8,237 bases of DNA from Bacillota bacterium (GCA_003501485.1 DNPJ01000077.1:1-8237); one strand, 5' to 3'. Counted from the stretch's first letter, positions 1 to 5,984 are shown. The notes: generated by a model not told the origin, from the sequence alone. Made by a program: numbers and translations.

Positions 1-202
1 TTCATATCTCCAATACAAATACAACCTTTATTTGTTGTTACATTTTCTCTTTTATCAACCGCAATAAAAAACCATCGATCGTATAATTATTTAAATATTT
101 TTGACCAAATGGTGAAAAGTCTAAAATAAAAATCTCAAAAATTGTGTTAATTGATTAAAAACTATTCGAAAATTATTAATAAAATAATAAAATAAACATT
201 AT
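1..202. other. Left-edge stretch without an assignable gene
   Basis: No gene can be assigned here. Two short frames are open to the left edge. One is on the plus strand, from 1 to a TAA at 127-129 (42 codons). The other is on the minus strand, from about 86 down to 1 (28 codons, mixed composition including a Cys-Ile-Cys-Ile-Gly stretch). Neither has a convincing start with an SD inside the window, so either could be the edge of a neighbouring gene or chance. From about 120 to 200 the sequence is almost purely A/T and reads as promoter and leader DNA for the gene starting at 219. Confidence 0.4.
151..179 (+). promoter_or_regulatory. Possible promoter of the zinc-ribbon gene
   Basis: TTGATT (151-156) and TATTAA (174-179) are separated by 17 nt. 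Each matches the sigma-A consensus at 4 of 6 positions. Transcription would start near 186 and leave a leader of about 33 nt containing the SD. In DNA this AT-rich, matches of this quality also occur by chance. Confidence 0.3.
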
Positions 203-210
203 AAAGAGGA
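203..210 (+). promoter_or_regulatory. Ribosome binding site for the zinc-ribbon gene
   Basis: AAAGAGGA ends 8 nt before the ATG at 219. This fits a Shine-Dalgarno site and supports that start. Confidence 0.75.
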
Positions 211-218
211 AAAATAAT

Positions 219-1058
219 ATGGGTTTATTTGATAAATTTAAAACAAAATTAGGTGGAAAGAATTATCTCAATGGTTTTTCTTGTCCACTATGTGGCGATA
301 GAGTATATAAAACAGGAATCGAACAATATAGCTGTGAATCATGCGGAAATTTAACAGGTGATGCTTATTACTTGGCATTAAGGTATGATCTTCAACAACA
401 GAGAATTGATGACTACAGTATCGATGTTTATATAAAACGAATGAAGGATAATAAGCAAAAAGAATGTGATCAAAAAGAGTTTCTTGATAATTATAGAAAA
501 AATCTTGAAGAAGAGGCTATACTTCACGGTGATACTAGGTCAATAAGCAAATACCATTGGCTAGATTATGTGGATACAATTGTTCTTGGATTTTACAATA
601 CAAAAAGCATTTCAAAATATAGATTTCCAAATGGAAGATTTCTTTTAACAATGTATCCAAAAGATACAGATCCTAAAGAATTTTATAGATTTTTTGTCAG
701 CAATAAAGCCGGAGATAACATAGGAGAATGTGACGTATATGTGAGCATCGACATCACCGGTAAAGAATTTTATGTTGACAAAGATAAGACAACAAAAGAT
801 GCTCTCTATATAGTTGCAAGAGATGTAAAAGCTGAAGTTAATCAAAAAGGGTTACATTATTTAGTTAAAGATAATCCACATTTATATGCAACAAAATACG
901 GCGATATTTATGACGCACTTAACCATTTTGCCGATGAAGCATTAGCTAGATTTAGACAAGAAATAATTGATGAAATTTATAAAGGACTAAAAAGTGCCAA
1001 AAGAAACTATTACGGTTTTGATGATATAACATTTAGCAAGATTTACTTTGAACAATAA
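219..1058 (+). CDS. Zinc-ribbon protein of unknown function
   Basis: A 279-residue protein I do not recognise as a named family. Near the N-terminus, residues 22-42 hold two CxxC knuckles (Cys22/Cys25 and Cys39/Cys42, each followed by Gly), the pattern of a zinc ribbon that probably binds one Zn2+. The rest is hydrophilic, has no signal peptide or membrane segment, and is rich in charged and aromatic residues. Residues about 45-105 look helical and charged, and the region from about 115 looks like a mixed alpha/beta domain. It is probably cytoplasmic. The start is supported by an SD at 203-210, and the opening residues MGLFDKFK are a common start for small soluble proteins. It appears to be a single-gene unit, with a terminator 11 nt after its stop and its own AT-rich upstream region. 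The zinc ribbon hints at nucleic-acid or protein contacts, but no function can be assigned. Confidence 0.85.
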   Translation: MGLFDKFKTKLGGKNYLNGFSCPLCGDRVYKTGIEQYSCESCGNLTGDAYYLALRYDLQQQRIDDYSIDVYIKRMKDNKQKECDQKEFLDNYRKNLEEEAILHGDTRSISKYHWLDYVDTIVLGFYNTKSISKYRFPNGRFLLTMYPKDTDPKEFYRFFVSNKAGDNIGECDVYVSIDITGKEFYVDKDKTTKDALYIVARDVKAEVNQKGLHYLVKDNPHLYATKYGDIYDALNHFADEALARFRQEIIDEIYKGLKSAKRNYYGFDDITFSKIYFEQ

Positions 1059-1069
1059 TTAGTATGACT

Positions 1070-1098
1070 AGAATTATGAAAGTTCATAATTCTTTTTT
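1070..1098 (+). terminator. Intrinsic terminator after the zinc-ribbon gene
   Basis: AGAATTATGAA (1070-1080) is the exact reverse complement of TTCATAATTCT (1083-1093). This gives a stem of about 10 bp with a 4-nt loop, followed directly by a run of T to 1098. The stem is AT-rich, but the form and position, just after the stop at 1058, are those of a Rho-independent terminator. Confidence 0.8.
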
Positions 1099-1104
1099 GT
1101 ATCC

Positions 1105-1133
1105 TTTACAATGTTCCTTATTAACAATATAAT
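1105..1133 (+). promoter_or_regulatory. Strong sigma-A promoter directly abutting the ATG at 1142
   Basis: TTTACA (1105-1110, 5 of 6 to consensus), a 17-nt spacer, then TATAAT (1128-1133, perfect). A start 7-9 nt after the -10 box falls at 1140-1142, that is, on or beside the A of the ATG. There is no SD between the -10 box and the ATG, so the transcript is probably leaderless. Confidence 0.75.
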
Positions 1134-1141
1134 TTTAGTCT

Positions 1142-1651
1142 ATGAAAATTAAAGGTAGCGGAATCATATATAGTCTTCTTTGTAATTTACCTGTTTGTTT
1201 GTTTTTAACGCTAACAAGCACACTTATAGGTTGCACTGATTTGCAAAGCGGAATATTATCAATTGATTTCAATCAAATTAATTGGGGAATATTTTTTATT
1301 AATTATGGTCTTTCCTATCTTTTAGCTAATACAATAGGAATATTCGTACCTCTTTCACTGATTGGGAAATGGTTTACAGGATTATTCCATGTAAAAAATG
1401 ATACATATACAGGAAATGCTCCATATAGACTATTGGCAACATTAGCTATATCTATTGTCTATTATTTAGGAATTACTCCTGTATCTTCTTTGTTTAATTA
1501 TTTTGTGTTCAACACATTCAATTCAATTGACCAATTGTTATTAAATATGCTTATGTCGATGCCATTAATGTTATTAGTGGGATTTACATCATCACTAATA
1601 AGTGATATTTTTGCATTTAAGGTTGCACATAAAATTGATCCAGAATTCTAA
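1142..1651 (+). CDS. Four-helix integral membrane protein of unknown function
   Basis: A 169-residue hydrophobic protein with four likely membrane segments at residues about 8-29, 47-74, 94-118 and 133-157, and short polar connections. Its overall shape resembles small DUF2798-like membrane proteins, but I cannot confirm that family. I see no catalytic motif. The start is forced: an in-frame TAG lies at 1136-1138 and the ATG at 1142 is the first start codon, with no later in-frame ATG before the hydrophobic core. No SD precedes it. Instead an excellent promoter (1105-1133) places the transcription start at the ATG, which implies a leaderless mRNA. The gene is a single unit, separated from the upstream gene by a terminator at 1070-1098. 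It converges on the lipid-kinase gene, and its TAA shares its last base with the stem of the common terminator. Confidence 0.8.
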   Translation: MKIKGSGIIYSLLCNLPVCLFLTLTSTLIGCTDLQSGILSIDFNQINWGIFFINYGLSYLLANTIGIFVPLSLIGKWFTGLFHVKNDTYTGNAPYRLLATLAISIVYYLGITPVSSLFNYFVFNTFNSIDQLLLNMLMSMPLMLLVGFTSSLISDIFAFKVAHKIDPEF

Positions 1652-1684
1652 AAAAACGTTCGCCACACAAGACGAACGTTTTTT
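1651..1684. terminator. Bidirectional terminator between convergent genes
   Basis: AAAAAACGTTCG (1651-1662) and CGAACGTTTTTT (1673-1684) form a perfect 12-bp stem with a 10-nt loop. The stem has a GC-containing core and ends in A/T runs, so a U-tract forms in either direction. It serves the plus-strand membrane gene (stop 1649-1651) and the minus-strand lipid kinase (stop codon at 1688-1690). Confidence 0.92.
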
Positions 1685-1687
1685 ATT

Positions 1688-2530
1688 TTATTTCTTTATA
1701 ACGCTATAAGATGTGATTGCGTGCAATGATTCACCATCAATTTGCAAATCAGTCGGTTTACTATAAGTCATTGTTATATTTTTTCCGTGAATAATTGTAC
1801 AATGTTTTGATTTAATATGTTCACCAGTAAAGATTTTTGGAAAATTCATTAAGGCGTTCAATCTATTCAAATCGTGCCAAACAACAACACTTACGGTGTC
1901 AGAATTTCTATCTTGTGTTGGTGCTTCTTTCATACCACCACCATAATATTTTCCGTTCATAGCCGAACCAATAAACACGTTTTTGAAATTATATTCTTTC
2001 CCATCAACATTGACTGTTGCGTTAACACGCTTGAATTTGAACAATAAAAGCTTAATAGCAAGCGTTGTGTAATTAATATTCTTTTTGCCTTTCGCTTTCA
2101 TTTTGTCGCTTTCAACACAAACCATTCCGTCGACACCAAAACCAACACCGTTAATAAATTTGTTACTTTCGCCATTGATTGTAACAACAGGTAAGTTCTT
2201 TAAATATTTTGTGATCTCAATAAAATCTTCTTTTAATTCATTTATATCGCGGAGAAAATCATTTCCATTTCCAGCTTTATAAAGATAAACTTTAACATCA
2301 TGTTTATCAAAATCCGCCATATTAACCATATGGTTAAGTGTTCCATCACCACCAACAATAACAAGGTCGTCATCCTTAGAAAATTTATCTAAAAACTTAT
2401 CGCCATCATCAACTGTTGTTCCATCAACAAAAGTGCATTCTTTGCTTTCATCAATTTCTTTCATTTTATTTTTCAAGAAATCCAAATCTGGACAATGGCT
2501 TGAAAGCGGGTTGTAAATTACGTATCTCAT
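1688..2530 (-). CDS. Diacylglycerol kinase-like lipid kinase (YegS/DgkB/BmrU family)
   Basis: A 280-residue protein with the layout of the diacylglycerol kinase catalytic-domain family. The nucleotide-binding signature GGDGT is at residues 60-64, followed by GNGNDF at 87-92 (the usual G-T/N-GNDF loop). NGVGFGVDG at 127-135 takes the place of the family's N-x-x-G-F-D-A stretch. A GGGM...AP segment lies at about 197-204, and the C-terminal IDGE at 264-267 belongs to the beta-sandwich half. Length is normal (about 290-300). The expected reaction is ATP-dependent phosphorylation of diacylglycerol to phosphatidic acid at the inner face of the membrane. Close relatives act on other lipids, so the exact substrate is inferred. 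It has no membrane segment. The ATG overlaps the plsC TGA as ATGA and is preceded by AAAGGAG (2539-2545) at 8 nt, so translation is coupled. The pairing with plsC supports phosphatidic acid recycling. Confidence 0.93.
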   Translation of the reverse strand: MRYVIYNPLSSHCPDLDFLKNKMKEIDESKECTFVDGTTVDDGDKFLDKFSKDDDLVIVGGDGTLNHMVNMADFDKHDVKVYLYKAGNGNDFLRDINELKEDFIEITKYLKNLPVVTINGESNKFINGVGFGVDGMVCVESDKMKAKGKKNINYTTLAIKLLLFKFKRVNATVNVDGKEYNFKNVFIGSAMNGKYYGGGMKEAPTQDRNSDTVSVVVWHDLNRLNALMNFPKIFTGEHIKSKHCTIIHGKNITMTYSKPTDLQIDGESLHAITSYSVIKK

Positions 2531-3372
2531 TTAACTGTCTCCTTTAAAAAATCTTTAATTTTATTTTCACAATATAAAGCAATTTCGTTAACATCCATAT
2601 CTTTATATTGATCAAATTCTAACACCTCTATTATATCTAAATAGCAATCATGTTTTTTAAATAATAAATTATTATTAATTTCTTTCGTTCCTCTTAATGC
2701 AGTTATAACAATAGGTTTTTTAGTTTTTTTGGCTATTCTAAACGTTCCTGGTTTAAATGCTTGTACATTTTTTGGGTCATTAGATTTGTTTCTTGTTCCT
2801 TCTGGAAACACACCAATAGATATAGGATTGTCACTTCTATTCATCATCGTAATTGCATCACTGATAGTTTTAAATTCTTCATTAACATCATCTCTATTAA
2901 GCTTTAAATATGCGCAACCATGAATAATCTTTCCAACGAACGGAATTTTAAACAATGATTCCTTCCCAATAAAGGCAAGTGGAAAGTCTTTTAAATAATA
3001 ATCAATAATTATGCTATCGAGATTGCTTCGATGATTACCCACTAAAAGATATGTTTCGCTTTTGGTAAGCATATTGATTCCATTTAAATGAAGTTTCATA
3101 TTAAAAAGTGAAAAAAGAAATTTATCGCATAAAAGTAAAACAAATCGAAAATATTTGCTTTGATATAGTCTAGTTTTCTTTTTGCTTTCGAAAAATGTAG
3201 CAAAAAATAAAATGACAAAAAATAAAATAACAAAAACAAGTATCGCTCCTACAAAACAACCGATACTTACAAGTATTGTTAGAAATATGTCATTATTTGC
3301 CAATGTATAAAAAAGAAAACCAGAAACTCCTCCAATAGCAAGGGATAATAACAATAAAAACAACTTAATCAT
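2527..3372 (-). CDS. plsC: 1-acyl-sn-glycerol-3-phosphate acyltransferase (PlsC-like)
   Basis: A 281-residue protein of the PlsC/LPLAT family, expected to transfer an acyl chain to lysophosphatidic acid and give phosphatidic acid. Two hydrophobic segments (about 3-24 and 30-60) anchor it in the membrane, followed by a basic KKKTR stretch. The acyltransferase motifs follow in order: NHRSNLD at 113-119 (the HX4D catalytic pair His114/Asp119), GKESLFKIP at 136-144, FPEGTR at 189-194 (glycerol-phosphate binding), and a KPIVITALRG segment at about 219-228 in place of motif IV. The long N-terminal anchor makes it slightly longer than minimal PlsC proteins (about 240). No SD precedes the ATG; an extended -10 (TGATATAAT) lies 7 nt upstream, so this mRNA is probably leaderless. 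The TGA stop overlaps the downstream kinase gene by 4 nt. The substrate assignment is by family; other lysophospholipid acceptors are possible. Confidence 0.93.
   Translation of the reverse strand: MIKLFLLLLSLAIGGVSGFLFYTLANNDIFLTILVSIGCFVGAILVFVILFFVILFFATFFESKKKTRLYQSKYFRFVLLLCDKFLFSLFNMKLHLNGINMLTKSETYLLVGNHRSNLDSIIIDYYLKDFPLAFIGKESLFKIPFVGKIIHGCAYLKLNRDDVNEEFKTISDAITMMNRSDNPISIGVFPEGTRNKSNDPKNVQAFKPGTFRIAKKTKKPIVITALRGTKEINNNLLFKKHDCYLDIIEVLEFDQYKDMDVNEIALYCENKIKDFLKETVK
2539..2545 (-). promoter_or_regulatory. Ribosome binding site of the lipid kinase, inside plsC
   Basis: The minus strand reads AAAGGAG, ending 8 nt before the kinase ATG. It lies within the last codons of plsC and fixes the start that overlaps the plsC stop as ATGA. 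Confidence 0.85.
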
Positions 3373-3379
3373 ATTTATG

Positions 3380-3388
3380 ATTATATCA
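3380..3388 (-). promoter_or_regulatory. Extended -10 promoter abutting plsC
   Basis: The minus strand reads TGATATAAT: a perfect TATAAT (3380-3385) with the TGn extension (3386-3388). Only 7 nt separate it from the ATG at 3370-3372, so transcription should start at or within a base or two of the ATG. I see no good -35 at 16-18 nt, which is typical for extended -10 promoters. Confidence 0.65.
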
Positions 3389-3446
3389 TGATAAAAATAT
3401 TTTACTATTATTCAATTATATTTAATAACTCAAAAAAGCATTTATA

Positions 3447-3475
3447 ATCGCTTAAGTTGTTAAATATTAAGCGAT
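3447..3475 (-). terminator. Inverted repeat, possible terminator of the cysK-cysE-CmpB operon
   Basis: ATCGCTTAA (3447-3455) and TTAAGCGAT (3467-3475) form a perfect 9-bp stem with an 11-nt loop, 15 nt past the stop of the CmpB-like gene. On the minus strand the TTTTTT run (3432-3437) comes about 9 nt after the stem rather than directly, so this is an imperfect intrinsic terminator. It could instead be a regulatory site upstream of plsC. Confidence 0.45.
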
Positions 3476-3489
3476 ATTACATCTTCAAA

Positions 3490-4287
3490 TCATTGTTTTG
3501 ATTTTTTTATATTATCATCATTTTCTTCAATATTAATTTCAGTCGGAATTTCTTTTATATTGTTATTTTCGGTTTGTTTAATTTTATAATTTGCAATTAA
3601 ATCTTTTATATTTGCGAATCTAAAGAAGAACGGTTTTTTAAATTTATTTTTTAGCTTTCCTTTTACAATTTTATTCTTTTCTTTCGCATATTCTTTAAAT
3701 TTATCAAATGAAACAATAACCTTGTTTTCTTTTGCGAATTTTGACAACTTGCTTGCAAGATGAATTGAATAAGCAAAATCCACTAAAATCATTCCTAAAA
3801 CAATACCAACAAAGAAATAATATATTGGATAAGATGCTAAAAAATTTACTAAATCAGTTAAAGGCTTATTTATAAGGAAATAATATGCAGCACCAATAAC
3901 AAGCCAAAAAAGCGAATATAATGGACAAATAATACCCATTATATTTCCTTTTGAATTGCTATAATCCCACAATTTAATTTTTAAACCTTTAATAAATATT
4001 AAACCAGCAATAAATTCAATTAGAGTCAATGCAATACCAACAATTAATATTGATGAAACTATTTTAAGCCACAATAAATCATCTGGAAAAGGAATTAAAT
4101 CAACTAAAAAATTAATTCCATATAAAGCAATCGTTCCAAATCCATAGATAGGAAGATAAGGTCCAACTAAAAAACCTGGATTTACCCAATGATGTTGAGA
4201 AACAAATCTTCGCCATAATAATTCAATCAAATAACCTGTAACTGAACCAACTACGAATAAAGTAATTAAAGTAACAAATACTTCCAT
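3490..4287 (-). CDS. CmpB-like putative ABC transporter permease (membrane protein)
   Basis: A 265-residue membrane protein that fits the 'putative ABC-transporter type IV / CmpB' family. Diagnostic stretches are NPGFLVGPYLPIYGFG at about 36-51 and WDYSNSKGN at 107-115 followed by a G-I-I-C-P segment. Five hydrophobic segments lie at about 3-22, 47-66, 75-100, 117-139 and 153-178. A hydrophilic tail follows, Lys-rich at 180-235 and acidic/Asn-rich at 240-265. The 'ABC permease' name is a family label; no ATPase partner is encoded here and the transport role is unproven. I chose the ATG at 4285-4287, 1 nt after the cysE stop. An in-frame TTG at 4303-4305 inside cysE would add six residues but has no SD. 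The chosen ATG has no SD either, so translation probably depends on ribosomes finishing cysE. Its place in a cysteine operon suggests, but does not show, a link to sulfur or amino-acid handling. Confidence 0.85.
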   Translation of the reverse strand: MEVFVTLITLFVVGSVTGYLIELLWRRFVSQHHWVNPGFLVGPYLPIYGFGTIALYGINFLVDLIPFPDDLLWLKIVSSILIVGIALTLIEFIAGLIFIKGLKIKLWDYSNSKGNIMGIICPLYSLFWLVIGAAYYFLINKPLTDLVNFLASYPIYYFFVGIVLGMILVDFAYSIHLASKLSKFAKENKVIVSFDKFKEYAKEKNKIVKGKLKNKFKKPFFFRFANIKDLIANYKIKQTENNNIKEIPTEINIEENDDNIKKSKQ

Positions 4288-4288
4288 A

Positions 4289-4993
4289 TTATTTTTTAAG
4301 AACAATTAATTCTGGTTCTTTGTTAAGCACCTTATGATTATCTGGAACGCTATTAGTTAAATAAACGTTTCCGCCTATAACAACATTATCACCAATGATA
4401 ACATCTCCACCGAGAATTGATGCGTTTGCATATATCGTTACGTGGCTACCGATTGTTGGATGTCGTTTTATTTCTTTCATCGCTCTTCCGCCACGTAATG
4501 ATAAAGCACCAATAGTAACACCTTGATACATTTTTACATAATCACCGATAATGGATGTTTCACCAATAACGATACCTGTTCCATGATCGATAAAAAATGG
4601 ACAACCTATATTAGCGCCTGGATGAATATCAATTCCGGTCATAAAATGGGCATGCTCACCGATGATACGCGCTTGAAGTTTCAAGTTGAGCTTATATAAC
4701 AAATGAGCAACTCTATAATAAGTAATTGCTTTATAACCAGGATAGCAATAAACAATTTCTTCTTCAGTATCGCTAGCGGGATCGCTTTCGAAAAAATAAG
4801 AAAGATCGCTTTTAAGCTCTTGTTTCACTATAGGAAGTTCTTTGAAAAACGAAATTCTATTTTTCTTGTCATCGCAAATCGCACAAGAAAATAATTTATT
4901 TGCTTTTTCTAATGATTCATCACAGAAGAAATATTTCTCAATTTCTTCAACAAATTCAACAATTAATTTCCTATTAAAGCATTGCTTTACCAC
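4289..4993 (-). CDS. cysE: Serine O-acetyltransferase
   Basis: A 234-residue enzyme that makes O-acetyl-L-serine from serine and acetyl-CoA in the cytoplasm, the first step of cysteine synthesis. A helical N-terminal domain (to about 110) includes the YYRVAHLLYK segment typical of the family. A left-handed beta-helix of hexapeptide repeats follows (about 118-222). The catalytic pair is visible as Asp122 in GIDIHPG and His137 in IDHGTG. VIGE (142-145), YQGVTIGALS and KRHPTIG are also conserved features. The N-terminal domain is shorter than in many homologues, and an in-frame TAA just upstream rules out an extension. The C-terminus is ...LIVLKK, without the terminal isoleucine that usually docks into CysK. 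The start is GTG at 4991-4993, overlapping the cysK stop by 7 nt, with AAAGGAG 10 nt upstream inside cysK. Confidence 0.95.
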   Translation of the reverse strand: MVKQCFNRKLIVEFVEEIEKYFFCDESLEKANKLFSCAICDDKKNRISFFKELPIVKQELKSDLSYFFESDPASDTEEEIVYCYPGYKAITYYRVAHLLYKLNLKLQARIIGEHAHFMTGIDIHPGANIGCPFFIDHGTGIVIGETSIIGDYVKMYQGVTIGALSLRGGRAMKEIKRHPTIGSHVTIYANASILGGDVIIGDNVVIGGNVYLTNSVPDNHKVLNKEPELIVLKK

Positions 4994-5874
4994 TGATAAC
5001 GATCTCCTTTATCAGGGAATATTATAACAATATCTTCATTAGTTATGTTATTTCTTTTTATATAAGAAATTGCTCCAAGTAAAGCAGCGCCAGAAGAAAT
5101 ACCAACATCAATATTTTCAATATCTCTAATTTTTCTAGCCATCATGATTGATTCTTCGCTTTTAACGTCTTCAATATCTTTAAGTAAATCTAATCGAAGA
5201 ATTGATGGAACAAAGTTAGCTCCGATACCTTGAATAAGATGTTTTCCAGAAATATGTTTTGTAAGAAGAGGAGATTCAAATGGTTCAACTCCAATCACTT
5301 TCACTGATAAATTGTTATCACTAAAATATTCAGCAATTCCACTTACAGTACCGCCTGTTCCAATGCCTCCAAAAACATATTTGACTGTTGGCAAATCTTT
5401 ATAAATTTCAGGGCCAGTTGTTAGATAATGAGCTTTAACATTGTTTTTATTATTAAATTGATCAAACATAAAAGCCTTCGGATCTTCTTTAACTCTTTTT
5501 GAAGCGAGTTCTTCAGCTTCTTTCATGCCACCATCAACAAGGCATAATTCTCCACCAAGAGAAGTTATCATTCTTCTTCTTTCTTCCGACATACTTTTTG
5601 GCATATATATAATAAGTCGATAATTAAATACTTTTGTATAATATGCAAGCGCAATACCAGTGTTTCCGCTTGTGGCTTCAACAACGATTGAATCTTCTTT
5701 TAAAATGCCGTCTTTTTTATAATCAAGAAGCATTTGATAGACAGGACGAGCTTTAATAGAACCGCTTGGATTAGTATTTTCAACCTTTCCAAAAAGCCTG
5801 CAATTAATATTGAATTCTTTTTCAATATTTTTTAGTTCAACTAATTTTGTGTTTCCAGGAACATAGTTTTCCAT
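4987..5874 (-). CDS. cysK: Cysteine synthase (O-acetylserine sulfhydrylase)
   Basis: A 295-residue fold-type II PLP enzyme that forms cysteine from O-acetylserine and sulfide. NPSGSIKAR (35-43) carries the PLP lysine Lys41. TSGNTG (68-73) is the substrate loop, GTGGT (172-176) the PLP-phosphate cup, and SSGA (260-263) the serine that contacts the pyridine nitrogen. QGIGANFVP (215-223) and TTGPEI (152-157) are further family signatures. Length matches CysK/CysM, and no CBS regulatory domain follows, so cystathionine beta-synthase is less likely. I chose the ATG at 5872-5874: GAGGTGA (5880-5886) stands 5 nt upstream and MENYVPGNTK is the usual N-terminus. Upstream in-frame starts would lie in or near the promoter. 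It is first in the operon with cysE, whose GTG overlaps its end. The short leader leaves no room for a T-box or other riboswitch. Confidence 0.95.
   Translation of the reverse strand: MENYVPGNTKLVELKNIEKEFNINCRLFGKVENTNPSGSIKARPVYQMLLDYKKDGILKEDSIVVEATSGNTGIALAYYTKVFNYRLIIYMPKSMSEERRRMITSLGGELCLVDGGMKEAEELASKRVKEDPKAFMFDQFNNKNNVKAHYLTTGPEIYKDLPTVKYVFGGIGTGGTVSGIAEYFSDNNLSVKVIGVEPFESPLLTKHISGKHLIQGIGANFVPSILRLDLLKDIEDVKSEESIMMARKIRDIENIDVGISSGAALLGAISYIKRNNITNEDIVIIFPDKGDRYQW
5004..5010 (-). promoter_or_regulatory. Ribosome binding site of cysE, inside cysK
   Basis: The minus strand reads AAAGGAG, 10 nt before the GTG at 4991-4993. It supports a GTG start that overlaps the last two cysK codons. 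Confidence 0.75.
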
Positions 5875-5879
5875 ATTTA

Positions 5880-5886
5880 TCACCTC
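5880..5886 (-). promoter_or_regulatory. Ribosome binding site of cysK
   Basis: The minus strand reads GAGGTGA, a strong anti-SD match, 5 nt before the ATG at 5872-5874. It decides this start over in-frame start codons further upstream. Confidence 0.85.
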
Positions 5887-5896
5887 GAATATGTTC

Positions 5897-5925
5897 ATCT
5901 TAGTTCTACTATTTGAAGATTTCAA
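5897..5925 (-). promoter_or_regulatory. Promoter of the cysK-cysE-CmpB operon
   Basis: On the minus strand TTGAAA (5920-5925, 5 of 6 to consensus), a 17-nt spacer and TAAGAT (5897-5902, 4 of 6) form a sigma-A promoter. The predicted start near 5890 gives a leader of only about 16 nt, just enough to hold the SD. Confidence 0.65.
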
Positions 5926-5927
5926 AT
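5911..5927. promoter_or_regulatory. 17-bp palindrome over the cysK -35 box (candidate operator)
   Basis: ATTTGAA and TTCAAAT flank a GAT centre: a perfect inverted repeat with 7-bp arms and a 3-nt spacer. It fully covers the -35 hexamer at 5920-5925, so a dimeric regulator bound here would block RNA polymerase. The regulator is not identifiable from the window. Confidence 0.55.
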
Positions 5928-5935
5928 AAAACGAT

Positions 5936-5966
5936 AAAAAAAGACTTTAAGTTTCCCTAAAGTCTT
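5936..5966 (-). terminator. Intrinsic terminator of the 5985-6518 membrane protein gene
   Basis: On the minus strand AAGACTTTA (5966-5958) pairs with TAAAGTCTT (5949-5941), a perfect 9-bp stem with an 8-nt GGGAAACT loop. A run of T continues to 5936. It lies 18 nt after the stop and isolates this gene from the cysK operon. Confidence 0.85.
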
Positions 5967-5984
5967 GATGTTTTCAATTTGTTA

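Noticed and set aside
1..129. Plus-strand frame open from the left edge to a TAA at 127-129 as the end of a gene
   Set aside because: The residues are not recognisable, a competing minus-strand frame is also open, and 42 codons are too few to decide. It was left as unassigned sequence.
645..845. Antisense open frame inside the zinc-ribbon gene, and similar ones at 2085-2282, 2729-2923, 4703-4894 and 4842-5027
   Set aside because: All lie opposite well-supported genes, have no SD or promoter, and show skewed compositions typical of shadow frames.
4288..4305. TTG start at 4303-4305 for the CmpB-like gene, overlapping cysE by 17 nt
   Set aside because: No SD precedes it, and an in-frame ATG directly follows the cysE stop (TAATATG). 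The ATG gives the hydrophobic N-terminus expected of the family.
5875..5925. Seventeen-residue N-terminal extension of cysK
   Set aside because: It would start upstream of or inside the -10/-35 region. The strong SD GAGGTGA sits just before the ATG at 5872-5874, and MENYVPGNTK is the usual CysK N-terminus.
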